Assembly (NCBI GenBank): GCA_900113425.1
Contig: FOZF01000001.1
Span: 1,032,358-1,096,357, forward strand
Reading direction: 5' to 3'
From: Stenotrophomonas maltophilia
GTDB lineage: Bacteria; Pseudomonadota; Gammaproteobacteria; Xanthomonadales; Xanthomonadaceae
Length of the DNA: 64,000 nt
Below, one piece after another: positions 8,686 to 18,083 of this stretch. A program made the position numbers and the translations under genes. Positions within the stretch are counted from its first letter, which is position 1. Each line of letters begins with the position of its first letter. The notes beneath the pieces were generated by a model. It was not told the origin of the DNA and ran no database searches. It was given only the letters and a program-made list of their open reading frames with translations.

Positions 8686-10332
8686 CTACGGCAGCGCGCG
8701 CGCCAGGATTTCCGGCAGGTCCAACCCGGCCGGCAGGGTGCCGAATACCCATCCATGTTCACCGTCGAGCCGGCTGCGGATGAACGCATCCGCCACCGGA
8801 CTGCGTGCACGCAGCAACAGCGCCGCCTGCAGCAGCAACGCGGTGCGCTCGCAGAACATCCGCGCCTGCGACTCTTCCGGTGCCGGGGCGGTCACCCATC
8901 GCTGCAGCGCAGCGGCATAGCGCGCATCGCGATCAGCCACCGCCGACAGCTCGCCCTGCAGCGCGGCCAGCGTCTCCGGTTCGCGGCCCAGTGCCCGCAG
9001 CACATCCAGGCACTGGATGTTGCCACTGCCTTCCCAGATCGAGTTCAGCGGCGCCTGCCGGTACAGGCGCGGCAGCATTGACTCCTCCACATAGCCCGCG
9101 CCGCCCAGGCATTCCTGCGCCTCGTTGACGAAGGTCGCCGCCCGCTTGCACACCCAGTATTTGCCCAGCGCCGTGCCCAGCCTGGCCAGCGCCGCCTCGC
9201 CGGCATCGATGGACGCATGGTCCACCGCGCGCGCGATGCGCATCGACAGCACCGTCGCCGCTTCCGATTCCAGTGCGAGGTCGGCCAGCACGTTGGCCAT
9301 CAAAGGATGCTCTACCAGCAACCGGCCGAAGGTGCGGCGGTACCGGGCATGGTGCAGCGCCTGCGCCAGCGCCATGCGCATTTCCGCTGCGGCACCCAGC
9401 ATGCAGTCCAGGCGGGTCATCATCACCATGCCGATGATGGTGGCCACGCCACGCCCCTCTTCGCCCACGCGCCACGCCTGCGCGCCGCAGAACTCGACCT
9501 CGCTGGATGCATTGGCCCAATCGCCCAGTTTGTCCTTCAGCCGCACCAGGCGGAATGCATTGCGGTCGCCGTCGGCAAGCCGGCGCGGCATCAGCAGGCA
9601 GGTCAGGCCGCCCGGTGCCTGCGCCAGCACGAGGAAGCCATCGCACATGGGTGCCGAGAAGAACCACTTGTGGCCGACCAGCCGATAGCGCTCGCCGTCG
9701 ATGGGCTCTGCACGCGTGGTGTTGGCGCGCACATCCGAGCCCCCCTGCTTCTCGGTCATGCCCATGCCCAGAGTGATGCCGGCCTTGTCGGCCACCGGTA
9801 CGTCGCGCGGGTCGTACACCGGTGCGGCGGCCTTGCGCGCCCACTCGGCCAGGTTCGGCTGCGACCGCAGCACCGCTACCGCCGCATGGGTCATCGTCAA
9901 CGGGCAACTGGTACCGGCCTCGGCCTGGTGGTGCAGATAGCTCAGCGCCGCGCGTGCAACATGCGCACCCGGCTGCGGCTCATGCCAGGACAAGCCGGCC
10001 ACGCCATGCGCCTTCGCGGCCGTCATCAGCTGGTGGTAGGCCGGATGGAACTCCACCGTATCGATGCGATGCCCCTGCGCGTCGTGGGTGCGCAGGCGCG
10101 GGCGGTCGCGGTTGGCATCGAATCCGAGCCGGTACAGCTCGTCACCGGCCAGCGCACCGTACTGCGCCAGGCGCGGGATGAAGGCTGCGGCGCCTTCGCG
10201 ATGCACCGCCTCCATCAACGCTGCGTCATCGGTCCACAGCTGGCGCCCGGCGAACGGTGGCGGCTGATTGAGCACCACATGGGTCTCGAAGGGGGCAGTG
10301 CTGCTGAAACCCGGTCCACTCATGCGATCCAT
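8686..10332 (-). CDS. aidB: AidB-like acyl-CoA dehydrogenase family flavoprotein
   Basis: A 548-residue protein that matches E. coli AidB in length and along much of its N-terminus: the VVLNQPPPF start, DDAALMEAVHREGA, VEFHPAYHQLM, and the AGTSCPLTMT segment. The central part has acyl-CoA dehydrogenase features such as TEKQGGSDVRANTT and the C-terminal GGAGYVEESMLPRLYR region. AidB is an FAD protein induced in the adaptive response to alkylation, binding DNA near promoters; its substrate is unsettled. No ada, alkA or alkB gene is nearby, but a DNA repair operon starts divergently about 100 bases away. The start is Met1 or Met4. Confidence 0.85.
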   Translation of the reverse strand: MDRMSGPGFSSTAPFETHVVLNQPPPFAGRQLWTDDAALMEAVHREGAAAFIPRLAQYGALAGDELYRLGFDANRDRPRLRTHDAQGHRIDTVEFHPAYHQLMTAAKAHGVAGLSWHEPQPGAHVARAALSYLHHQAEAGTSCPLTMTHAAVAVLRSQPNLAEWARKAAAPVYDPRDVPVADKAGITLGMGMTEKQGGSDVRANTTRAEPIDGERYRLVGHKWFFSAPMCDGFLVLAQAPGGLTCLLMPRRLADGDRNAFRLVRLKDKLGDWANASSEVEFCGAQAWRVGEEGRGVATIIGMVMMTRLDCMLGAAAEMRMALAQALHHARYRRTFGRLLVEHPLMANVLADLALESEAATVLSMRIARAVDHASIDAGEAALARLGTALGKYWVCKRAATFVNEAQECLGGAGYVEESMLPRLYRQAPLNSIWEGSGNIQCLDVLRALGREPETLAALQGELSAVADRDARYAAALQRWVTAPAPEESQARMFCERTALLLQAALLLRARSPVADAFIRSRLDGEHGWVFGTLPAGLDLPEILARALP

Positions 10333-10435
10333 CCGGCGGCAAGAGGTATGCGATCCGATTGTGCCGCATGCTGCGCCAAGCCCGCGTTCAGGCCGGTTCT
10401 CACCCCGTGCACGAGCCGCGCGTCACAGTGCAGCC

Positions 10436-11434
10436 ATGGCAGGCAACGACGATCTTGTGGTGCTGCGCCCGGAAGGGCTGTACTGCGCTGCTGGCGATTT
10501 CCACATCGATCCCTGGCGGCCGGTGCCGCGCGCGGTCATCACCCATGGCCATGGTGACCACGCGCGCCCGGGCATGGGCGAATACCACTGCAGCACGGGC
10601 AGCGCGCCGATCCTGCGCTGGCGGCTGGGCGACGTGCCGCTGCAGGCGCATGCCGAGGGCGCACCCTTTGCGCTGGGCCGGGTGCAGGTGTCGCTGCATC
10701 CGGCCGGTCACGTGCTCGGCTCCTCGCAGGTGCGCATCGATGACGGCCGGCAGGTGTGGGTCGCCTCCGGTGACTACAAGCGCCAGCCCGACCCCACCTG
10801 TACGCCGTTTGAAGTGGTGCCCTGCGATACCTTCATCACCGAAGCGACCTTCGCCCTGCCCATCTACCGCTGGCCGGACACCGCAGCGGTGGCTGCCGAG
10901 ATCGCGTCCTGGCGCGAGGAATGCGCGCAGCGCGGTGAAGCCGCCGTCCTGCTCTGTTACGCACTGGGCAAGGCCCAGCGCGTGCTGGCCGAGCTGCTGG
11001 CACTGGGCGAACCGCCAGCATGGCTGCACGGTGCCATCGCCAATGGCGTGGCGGTCTATCGCGCTGCGGGCATACCGATGCTGGACACGATCGCCGTCGC
11101 CGAACAGGGGCGGCAGGCCGATGCGGCCGGACGGCTGATCCTCGCCCCGCCCTCGGCCGCCGGCACGCCCTGGCTGCGCCGCTTCGGGCGCCACCAGCTG
11201 GGTTTCGCCTCCGGTTGGATGCAGCTGCGCGGAAACCGCCGGCGCCGCAACGTCGATCGTGGCTTCGTGATCTCCGACCACGCCGACTGGCCCGCATTGC
11301 TGCGTACCATCGAGCAGACCGGGGCACGACGCGTCATCGCGACCCATGGCAACACCGATGCGCTGATTCCGTTCCTGCGCGAGCGCGGTGTCGCTGCGGA
11401 GGCTTTCCGCACCGATTTCGGGAGCGAGGAATGA
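10436..11434 (+). CDS. Ligase-associated DNA exonuclease (metallo-beta-lactamase fold)
   Basis: A 332-residue metallo-beta-lactamase fold nuclease of the ligase-associated type. The metal-binding signature THGHGDHAR sits near residue 39, followed by the conserved HPAGHVLGS, the Asp of ASGDYKRQ, SDHADW and THGNTD blocks. Relatives include SNM1/CPSF-like nucleases. It is the first gene of a four-gene operon whose stop overlaps the ligase start (ATGA), so the product probably trims DNA ends before ligation. The start at 10436 is chosen because the protein then opens directly into the fold; a GTG 9 bases upstream is also possible. Confidence 0.9.
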   Translation: MAGNDDLVVLRPEGLYCAAGDFHIDPWRPVPRAVITHGHGDHARPGMGEYHCSTGSAPILRWRLGDVPLQAHAEGAPFALGRVQVSLHPAGHVLGSSQVRIDDGRQVWVASGDYKRQPDPTCTPFEVVPCDTFITEATFALPIYRWPDTAAVAAEIASWREECAQRGEAAVLLCYALGKAQRVLAELLALGEPPAWLHGAIANGVAVYRAAGIPMLDTIAVAEQGRQADAAGRLILAPPSAAGTPWLRRFGRHQLGFASGWMQLRGNRRRRNVDRGFVISDHADWPALLRTIEQTGARRVIATHGNTDALIPFLRERGVAAEAFRTDFGSEE

Positions 11435-13038
11435 AGGCCTTCGCCGCGCTGTACCAACGCCTCGATCGCAGCACCGCGACGCTGGACAAGCGCGCGGCGC
11501 TGGTCGACTACTTCCGTCACGCGCGCCCGCACGATGCGGCCTGGGCCCTGTTCCTGCTCAGTGGTGGCAAGGTCGGTGGTGCGCGCCGGAAGATCGCTGC
11601 CAGCGGTGAACTACGCCGCTGGATCGGCGAGGAAGCCGGACTGCCTGCGTGGCTGGTCGAGGACAGCTATGCGCAGGTCGGCGATCTGGCGGAGACACTG
11701 ACCCTGCTGCTGGACGACCCAGCGGCGACGGCGCCGGACCGCCCTCTGGCCGACTGGATCGAACAGCATCTGCTGGCCGTGGCCAATCAGCCCGAGCCCG
11801 AGCGACGTGCAGCCGTGGTCGAGGGCTGGCGCCAGCTGCCCGCGAACGAGCGCCTGGTGTTCAACAAGCTGCTGACCGGCGCACTGCGCGTCGGCGTGTC
11901 GCAGCGGCTGGTCCAGCAGGCACTGGCCGAACTGTCCGGACTGGACATCGCGCGCATCGCGCAGCGCATGCTGGGCACATGGGTGCCTTCGCCCACCCTG
12001 CTCGCACAGCTGCTGTCGCCGGAAGAACTGCCGCTGGACCGCCAGCAGCCATATCCGTTCTTCCTCGCTTCGCCGCTGGAAGGTGAGCCCGGTGATCGCC
12101 TGGGCAGCATCGACGACTGGCTGCTGGAGTGGAAATGGGACGGCATCCGCCTGCAGCTCCTGCGTCGTCGCGGCGAGGTGGCGCTGTGGTCGCGTGGCGA
12201 AGAGCGCCTGGACGGCCGGTTCCCCGAGATCGAGCAGGCCGCCGCGCTGTTGCCGGAGGGATCCGTGCTGGATGGCGAACTGCTGGCCTGGGATGAGCCG
12301 GCCGATCTTCCGAAAGCCTTCACCGCCCTGCAGACCCGCATCCAGCGCCGCAAGCCGGGCGCCACCACGCTGCGTACGACGCCGGTGCGCATGCTGGCCT
12401 ACGACCTGCTCGAACGCGACGGCAACGACCTGCGCGCATTGCCGCTCCAGCAGCGGCGCGTGCAGCTGGCGGAACTGCTCGGCATGCTGGGCGATGCGCG
12501 CATCCAGCTGTCGCCGGAGGTGCCCGCCGCGGACTGGGCACGGGCGGCCGCGCTGCGCGACGCGGCGCGCGAGCGCGGCGTGGAGGGCCTGATGCTGAAG
12601 CGTCGCAGCTCGGCATATCAGTCCGGCCGGCGCCGCGGTGACTGGTGGAAGTGGAAGGTCGATCCACTCACAATCGATGCCGTGCTGCTGTACGCACAGG
12701 CCGGCCATGGCCGGCGCAGCACGCTGTACACCGATTACACCTTCGGCGTATGGGACGGCGATGCGCTGGTTCCGGTGGCCAAGGCATACTCGGGCCTGGA
12801 CGACCAGGAAATCCTCGCCCTCGATCGCTGGATCCGCGCCAACACCCGCGAGCGCTTCGGGCCGGTACGCAGCGTCCGCGCCGAGCAGGTGTTCGAGCTC
12901 GGCTTCGAGGCGGTCAACCGCAGCGCGCGGCACAAATCAGGAATCGCCGTGCGTTTTCCGCGCATCCTGCGCTGGCGCCACGACAAGCCGGCCAGCGAGG
13001 CCGATCAGCTGGCGACGCTGCAGGCCCTGGCACGATGA
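11431..13038 (+). CDS. ATP-dependent DNA ligase
   Basis: A 535-residue ATP-dependent ligase, distinct from the housekeeping NAD-dependent LigA. The adenylated lysine is Lys235 in EWKWDGIR (motif I KxDG). Later nucleotidyltransferase motifs are visible as DGELLAWDE (motif III region), EGLMLKRR (motif IV) and WWKWKV (motif V), and an OB-fold C-terminal domain follows. The N-terminal ~200 residues are the DNA-binding domain. It starts on the ATGA overlapping the exonuclease stop and ends on an ATGA overlapping the helicase start, showing translational coupling. It seals nicks in an end-processing repair pathway with its operon partners. Confidence 0.93.
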   Translation: MKAFAALYQRLDRSTATLDKRAALVDYFRHARPHDAAWALFLLSGGKVGGARRKIAASGELRRWIGEEAGLPAWLVEDSYAQVGDLAETLTLLLDDPAATAPDRPLADWIEQHLLAVANQPEPERRAAVVEGWRQLPANERLVFNKLLTGALRVGVSQRLVQQALAELSGLDIARIAQRMLGTWVPSPTLLAQLLSPEELPLDRQQPYPFFLASPLEGEPGDRLGSIDDWLLEWKWDGIRLQLLRRRGEVALWSRGEERLDGRFPEIEQAAALLPEGSVLDGELLAWDEPADLPKAFTALQTRIQRRKPGATTLRTTPVRMLAYDLLERDGNDLRALPLQQRRVQLAELLGMLGDARIQLSPEVPAADWARAAALRDAARERGVEGLMLKRRSSAYQSGRRRGDWWKWKVDPLTIDAVLLYAQAGHGRRSTLYTDYTFGVWDGDALVPVAKAYSGLDDQEILALDRWIRANTRERFGPVRSVRAEQVFELGFEAVNRSARHKSGIAVRFPRILRWRHDKPASEADQLATLQALAR

Positions 13039-15494
13039 CGCGGAGCGAGGCCCTGCAGCGGCTGAACGGCTGGTTCGCCAGCCGCGGCTGGAAACCCCTG
13101 CCCTTCCAGCGCGCCATGTGGCGTCACTACCTGGCAGGCGAATCGGGCCTGCTGCATACCCCCACCGGCAGCGGCAAGACGCTGGCGATGTTCGGCGGAC
13201 CGCTGCTGCAGGCGATGATCGCGCCCGCGCCCGCACCCGCCCGCCCCAGCGCGGTGCGCCCATTGCAGGTGCTGTGGGTGACCCCGCTGCGCGCCCTGGC
13301 CAGCGACACCGCACGCGCACTGCAATCGGTCGTCGATGGCCTGGGCCTCGGGTGGCGCGTGGGCCTGCGCAGCGGCGACGCCAGCCAGCGCGAGCGGCGC
13401 CTGGCGCGCGAAGGGCGTATCGACGTGCTGGTGACCACCCCCGAATCACTGGCGCTGCTGCTCACCTACCCCGACACGCTGCCACGCATGCATCAGCTGC
13501 GCTGCGTAGTGGTCGACGAATGGCATGAACTGCTGGGCAACAAGCGCGGCGTGCTGCTGCAGTTGAATCTTGCACTGCTGCGCGACACCACGCCCACGTT
13601 GCAGCTGTGGGGATTGTCGGCCACGCTGGGCAATCTGCCGCAGGCGCGCGACGTGCTGCTGCCGGACAGGCCGGACGCACCCATCGTCGAAGGCACGCGC
13701 CAGCGTCCGGTCACCGTCAGCAGCCTGCTGCCGGCACCGGGCGAGCGCTTTCCCTGGGCCGGACATCTTGGCCTGGCGCAGCTTCCGCGCGTGCTGGAAG
13801 CACTGATGGCCGCGCGCAGCAGCCTGCTGTTCACCAACACGCGGGCGCAGGCCGAACTGTGGCACCAGGCGCTGGCAGCGGTGTGGCCGGAGGATGCCTC
13901 CACGCTGGCGTTGCACCACGGTTCGCTGGACCCCGCACTGCGGCAGCAGGTGGAAGACGGCCTGCGCGCCGGTGTGATGCGCTGCGTGGTTGCCACCTCC
14001 AGCCTGGATCTGGGCGTCGATTTTCCCGAAGTGGACCAGGTACTGCAGCTCGGCAGCCCGAAGGGCGTGGCGCGGCTGCGCCAGCGCGCCGGCCGTGCCC
14101 GGCATCGCCCCGGTGCCAGCGGCAGAATCCTGTGCGTGCCCAGCCATGCGCTGGAACTGGCCGAGTACGCCGCCGTCCGCCGCGCGCTGCGCGACGGCGT
14201 GGTTGAAGCCAGGCGACCGCCAACCCTGTCGCTGGACGTGCTCGCCCAGCATGCGGTCAGCCGCGCGTTGGCGGGGGGATTCACCAGCCGCTCGCTGCTG
14301 GCGCAGGTAAGGCGCACGCATGCATTCGCGCACCTGGGCGACGCGCAATGGCAGGCTGTCCTGGACTTCATCGTGCAGGGGGGACGGGCACTGGCGCAGT
14401 ACCCGGACTTCCACAAGGTGGTGCTCGACGCGGACGGCCAGCATCGCGTGCACGACCGCCGCCAGGCCCTGCGCCATCGCTTGTCGATCGGCACCATCAG
14501 CAGCGATGGCGCCGTGCGTGTGCAGTTCCTGCGCGGCGGTGGCCTCGGCTCGGTGGAAGAACAGTTCGCCAGCCGCCTGCGCAGAGGCGATCGATTCCAG
14601 TTCGCCGGGCGCATGCTGGAGCTGGTGCAGCTGCGCGACATGACCGCCTATGTGCGCCTGGCCCGCAAGGGCGGTGAAGGCACCGTCCCGCGCTGGCAGG
14701 GCGGCCAGCTGCCCCTGTCGATGCCGCTCGGGCGCGAACTGGAAGCGGTGCTGTCCGGCGCGGACGACAGCGCCGAGTCGCGCTGGCTGGCCGCCCTGAT
14801 GGCACTGCAGTCACGCCTGTCTGCCCGGCCATCGCCTGCGCACCTGCTGCTGGAGGACGTGCGGCGCCGCGAAGGCCAGTTCGTGTTCGTCTATCCCTTT
14901 GCCGGACGCCACATCCACGAGGCGCTGGCGGCGTTGCTGGCGCTGCGCTGCACGCGCCGGCAGCGCAACAGCATCGGCTATGCCGTCAATGACCACGGGC
15001 TGGTGCTGGCACCGACGCAGCCGATCGAGCTGGAGGCGGAGCAATGGAAGGAACTGTTCGCGGCCGATCAGCTGCTTGAGGACCTGCGTGCCGCCGTCAA
15101 TCTGGGCGAGCTCGCGCGACGCCAGTTCCGCGGAATCGCACGCGTCGCTGGCCTGCTGGTACCCAGCCTGCCCGGTGGCGCGCCGCGCTCGCTGCGCCAG
15201 CTGCAGGCCTCGGCCGGACTGCTGTACGACGTGCTGCGCGAGCACGACCCCGATCATCTGCTGCTGGCATTGGCCGAGCATGAAGTGCTGCAGGACAGCC
15301 TGGATCTGCCGGGCCTGCAGCAGGTGCTCGAACGCATCGGCACGCAGTCACTGTCATTGCAGCATCCCGCCTCGCTGACACCGCTGGGCTTCCCGCTGTG
15401 GGCCGAGCGCCTGCGAGGACAGTTCAGCAACGAAGACTGGCGCACCCGCGTGCTGCGTGCTGCACAGCAACTGGAGCGACGCCATGGCCGATGA
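13035..15494 (+). CDS. Ligase-associated DEXH-box helicase (Lhr family)
   Basis: An 819-residue superfamily 2 DNA helicase. Walker A is HTPTGSGKT (Lys48), and the Walker B box reads VVVDEWHELLG, a DEWH variant typical of this branch. Motif III SATLGN and the arginine-rich motif VI QRAGRARHRP are present, followed by the winged-helix and large C-terminal Lhr domain. Family members unwind DNA 3-prime to 5-prime using ATP. The gene overlaps the ligase stop (ATGA) and the next gene by 11 bases, so all four proteins are likely made together. Long shadow frames also cross this region, but the Lhr motifs fix the frame. Confidence 0.93.
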   Translation: MTRSEALQRLNGWFASRGWKPLPFQRAMWRHYLAGESGLLHTPTGSGKTLAMFGGPLLQAMIAPAPAPARPSAVRPLQVLWVTPLRALASDTARALQSVVDGLGLGWRVGLRSGDASQRERRLAREGRIDVLVTTPESLALLLTYPDTLPRMHQLRCVVVDEWHELLGNKRGVLLQLNLALLRDTTPTLQLWGLSATLGNLPQARDVLLPDRPDAPIVEGTRQRPVTVSSLLPAPGERFPWAGHLGLAQLPRVLEALMAARSSLLFTNTRAQAELWHQALAAVWPEDASTLALHHGSLDPALRQQVEDGLRAGVMRCVVATSSLDLGVDFPEVDQVLQLGSPKGVARLRQRAGRARHRPGASGRILCVPSHALELAEYAAVRRALRDGVVEARRPPTLSLDVLAQHAVSRALAGGFTSRSLLAQVRRTHAFAHLGDAQWQAVLDFIVQGGRALAQYPDFHKVVLDADGQHRVHDRRQALRHRLSIGTISSDGAVRVQFLRGGGLGSVEEQFASRLRRGDRFQFAGRMLELVQLRDMTAYVRLARKGGEGTVPRWQGGQLPLSMPLGRELEAVLSGADDSAESRWLAALMALQSRLSARPSPAHLLLEDVRRREGQFVFVYPFAGRHIHEALAALLALRCTRRQRNSIGYAVNDHGLVLAPTQPIELEAEQWKELFAADQLLEDLRAAVNLGELARRQFRGIARVAGLLVPSLPGGAPRSLRQLQASAGLLYDVLREHDPDHLLLALAEHEVLQDSLDLPGLQQVLERIGTQSLSLQHPASLTPLGFPLWAERLRGQFSNEDWRTRVLRAAQQLERRHGR

Positions 15495-16125
15495 GCTGGC
15501 AGTGACGCTGGGCGGTGAACCCATGCTGCTGCTCGGTGCCCGGGCACTGTGGTGGCCGGCCCGGCAGGCCTTGCTGATCGCCGACCTGCACCTGGGCAAG
15601 GCCGACCTGTTCCGCCGCGCCGGCATCGCGCTGCCGTCCGGCGGCACCCGCGACGACCTGCAGCGCCTGCAGAGGCTGGTGCAGGCGAGGGCCTGCCGCG
15701 AGCTGTGGATACTGGGCGATGTGCTGCATGGGCCGGCGCATCGCGCGGCGTGGTACCGGCAATGGCTGGGATGGCGCGAGCAGCACCCCGCGCTGGCGGT
15801 GCATGTGATACGCGGCAATCATGATCGGCACCTGCCGCACGCGGCGCTGCAGGTGGAACTGCATGACGAGGTGCAGCTGGGCGCGTTCCTGCTCTGCCAT
15901 GAACCACGGCACGTGCTCGCGGCGCACGTCATTGCCGGCCATATCCATCCGCAGATCGCGCTGCCGGCGCTGCGCCGTCGCTTTCCGGCGTTCTGGCTCC
16001 GCGAAGGATTGACGGTGCTGCCGGCATTCTCCGCCTTCACCGGCGGCTGGGTCATCGCACCGGCGCAGGGTGAACGGCGCATCGCCTGTGTCGAACAGGG
16101 TCTGGTGGCGATGCCTGCCCGGTAA
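15484..16125 (+). CDS. pdeM: Ligase-associated DNA damage response endonuclease PdeM
   Basis: A 213-residue calcineurin-like metallophosphoesterase. The two-metal site is complete: ADLHLGK (DxH), LGDVLHG (GD), RGNHDRH (GNHD), a His in FLLCHEP, and AGHIHP (GHxH). Length and operon position fit the PdeM endonuclease family that travels with the ligase-associated exonuclease, ligase and helicase. It starts inside the helicase gene (11-base overlap) and closes the operon. I infer that it cleaves damaged DNA or end structures; no substrate is visible from sequence. Confidence 0.9.
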   Translation: MADELAVTLGGEPMLLLGARALWWPARQALLIADLHLGKADLFRRAGIALPSGGTRDDLQRLQRLVQARACRELWILGDVLHGPAHRAAWYRQWLGWREQHPALAVHVIRGNHDRHLPHAALQVELHDEVQLGAFLLCHEPRHVLAAHVIAGHIHPQIALPALRRRFPAFWLREGLTVLPAFSAFTGGWVIAPAQGERRIACVEQGLVAMPAR

Positions 16126-16143
16126 GGCCAGCGGGCGCGACGG

Positions 16144-16416
16144 TCAGGCCGGCCGGATGCCCACCAGCGCCGGCATCAGGTGGAAATCGGGCGTGTCATT
16201 GCTCTGCCGGCGCGGCAGTGCCTGGACGGCCGACAGCATTTCCTGCGCGCAGGCGCGGATGTGCGTGTGGTGTTCCGGCAGCGCATGACTGATCAGGCTG
16301 CCAACATGGAACTCGAACACATCCTCCAGAACGTCGGGCTGGTCCTCGTGCAGCATCTGCAGCAATCCCCGCAGCTTGCAGATTTCCGATTCCAGCTCTT
16401 CGACCGCGAACAACAT
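16144..16416 (-). CDS. Hypothetical protein, 90 aa
   Basis: A short gene chosen from the ATG at 16416 because GAGGAGG lies 6 bases before it; a longer frame to 16443 lacks a ribosome site. The protein is acidic at the start (MLFAVEELESEICKL, a probable helix), then has a His-rich middle (HALPEHHTHIRACAQEML) and ends in a loose tail. There is no signal peptide or membrane segment. I do not recognise a family. It converges with the repair operon with an 18-base gap, and its upstream neighbour is the monooxygenase on the same strand, about 180 bases away. Confidence 0.65.
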   Translation of the reverse strand: MLFAVEELESEICKLRGLLQMLHEDQPDVLEDVFEFHVGSLISHALPEHHTHIRACAQEMLSAVQALPRRQSNDTPDFHLMPALVGIRPA

Positions 16417-16593
16417 GGCGTCCTCCTCGTCAACTCGCAGCACATCCGGGCCGCAGCAGGCCGCGACGGCGGCGCCACCCGGGCCACGCGATGTTCGATC
16501 ACGGAGAGGAAAACGGGCGACGCAGCTGTGGCGTGCTTCACTCTTGTCGCACAGACGCGGTGAGGTAACCGTTAATTCACGTGATGATGCGAT

Positions 16594-17862
16594 TCACGCA
16601 GCCGCCGTGGCAGCCTGCGTGGCAAGCGCAACGGGCGGCCGGGCCAAGGCCTCGAGGAACGCTGGATCCAGAGCAAGCGAACCGAACCAGCCGTGCTGCG
16701 TTCCACTGAGCACCCGCAGCATGTGCCCGCGCCCCCCCGGCAGCCGCCCCATCGGGCCAAGCAGCGCATCGCGCGCCTTGGCCCACGCATCGCGGTCGGA
16801 CTGGAACAGCGGCGTCAGCCAGCGGCTCCAGCGCTGGTACACCGCCACATGCGCACGTCGCTGCGCCTGGTAGGCCTGCAGTGCCGTCTCACCAGCGCCA
16901 TGCACGCGCAGCGCGTCACGCAGCGCCAGCGCATCGAGCAGCGCCATGTTCACCCCCTGCCCCAGCTGCGGGCTCATCGCGTGCGCTGCATCGCCGACCA
17001 GGACCATGCGCCCCTGATGCCAGCGGGTCATCACCGCGTCGCGGTAAACCGCCCGCGACAGCTGGCCGGCATCGTGCAGGTGATCGAAGCGTGCGCTGGC
17101 CTCGGGCCAGAGCGCATGCAGTTCCTGCAGCCACGGTTGCATGCCTTCATCTTCCCAACGCGCGAAGTCGGCGCGTGGCAGGCTCCAGAAAAAACTCAGG
17201 CGCGGGGTGTCATCACCCGGACGCGTGCCCACCGGCAACAGGCCGATCATCTTGCGCGCGGCGACGTAGCGTTGGCGCAGCTGCTGCAGGTGCGGCCACT
17301 CCCCGGCCGGCAGCAGGCACCACAATGCGCCCCACGGATAGATGCGGTCGAGGCCAGCGCCGCCGGCAATGGTTGCGCGCAGGGACGACGCTGCGCCGTC
17401 GGCCGCCACCACCAGGTCGAACGGGCCATGCATGCGGCCCTCGGTGTCGCGCAGTTGACCGCTCGCGGTATCGACCGCGTCGATGGTGGTCCCCGCATGC
17501 AGTTGGCCGGCGCCATCGCGGGCCTGGTCCAGCAGCGAGAACAAGGCGCCGCGCTGCATGCCCAGACCGTGCAGGCGGACATCGAGGCCGCCATAGCCCA
17601 TGTCCATCACCGCACGCCCGCACGGCGTGTCGCCATAAAGCCGATGCACCGGCGCGGCATGCGCGCGCACGGCATCCAGCAGTCCCATCTGCCACAGCAC
17701 CTGCAGGCCGCTGGGTTGCAACAGGAAACCAGCGCCGACCGGCCCAGGGGTCGGCACGCGCTCGAAGATCTCCACGTCGTGCCCGTCGCGGGTCAGCAGG
17801 ATGGCCATCGCCTGGCCAGCGGTGCCGTATCCAATCACGGCAATACGAAGTCGTTCCGTCAT
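16594..17862 (-). CDS. FAD-dependent monooxygenase (UbiH/salicylate hydroxylase family)
   Basis: A 422-residue class A flavoprotein monooxygenase. The N-terminal Rossmann motif VIGYGTAGQAMA binds FAD. The DGAASSLR segment is the DG motif near NAD(P)H, and GDAAHAMSPQLGQGVNMAL is the GD motif contacting the FAD ribityl chain. Such enzymes hydroxylate aromatic or related substrates with O2 and NAD(P)H; the substrate is not predictable here. The start at 17862 gives the canonical MTERLRIAVIGYG opening; the longer open frame upstream runs into a palindromic repeat and is rejected. The gene appears monocistronic. Confidence 0.88.
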   Translation of the reverse strand: MTERLRIAVIGYGTAGQAMAILLTRDGHDVEIFERVPTPGPVGAGFLLQPSGLQVLWQMGLLDAVRAHAAPVHRLYGDTPCGRAVMDMGYGGLDVRLHGLGMQRGALFSLLDQARDGAGQLHAGTTIDAVDTASGQLRDTEGRMHGPFDLVVAADGAASSLRATIAGGAGLDRIYPWGALWCLLPAGEWPHLQQLRQRYVAARKMIGLLPVGTRPGDDTPRLSFFWSLPRADFARWEDEGMQPWLQELHALWPEASARFDHLHDAGQLSRAVYRDAVMTRWHQGRMVLVGDAAHAMSPQLGQGVNMALLDALALRDALRVHGAGETALQAYQAQRRAHVAVYQRWSRWLTPLFQSDRDAWAKARDALLGPMGRLPGGRGHMLRVLSGTQHGWFGSLALDPAFLEALARPPVALATQAATAAA

Positions 17863-17897
17863 CCGCACATTGTGCCCCAGCCGAATCCGGATCGTTC

Positions 17898-18013
17898 TCC
17901 AAGCCGCGCGCTGGCGGGCCGCCCTGCCGGCGAATGTCCCCCGGCGCCGGCCTTCGACCGTCGCCTCCTCCTTTACTTCGCCCACAGGGCGGCCCGCCCG
18001 CGCGCGGCTTGGA
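17898..18013. repeat. Long palindrome, 29-bp arms
   Basis: Arms 17898-17926 and 17985-18013 are inverted complements at 28 of 29 positions, both GC-rich (arm begins TCCAAGCCGCGCGCT), with a 58-base spacer. It lies between the monooxygenase start and the cold-shock terminator. The core does not match the palindromes near 35.5 and 50.3 kb, so it is a separate family. Confidence 0.85.
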
Positions 18014-18035
18014 ACCGGCCCCATCCGATGGGCGC

Positions 18036-18062
18036 AAAAAAAAACCCCGCCGGAGCGGGGTT
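18036..18062 (-). terminator. Rho-independent terminator of the cold-shock gene
   Basis: Read on the minus strand: AACCCCGC, loop TCCG, GCGGGGTT, then nine T in total (A run 18036-18044 on plus). A textbook intrinsic terminator 22 bases after the cold-shock stop. Confidence 0.93.
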
Positions 18063-18083
18063 CTCAACGCACTGTCGAGTGGA

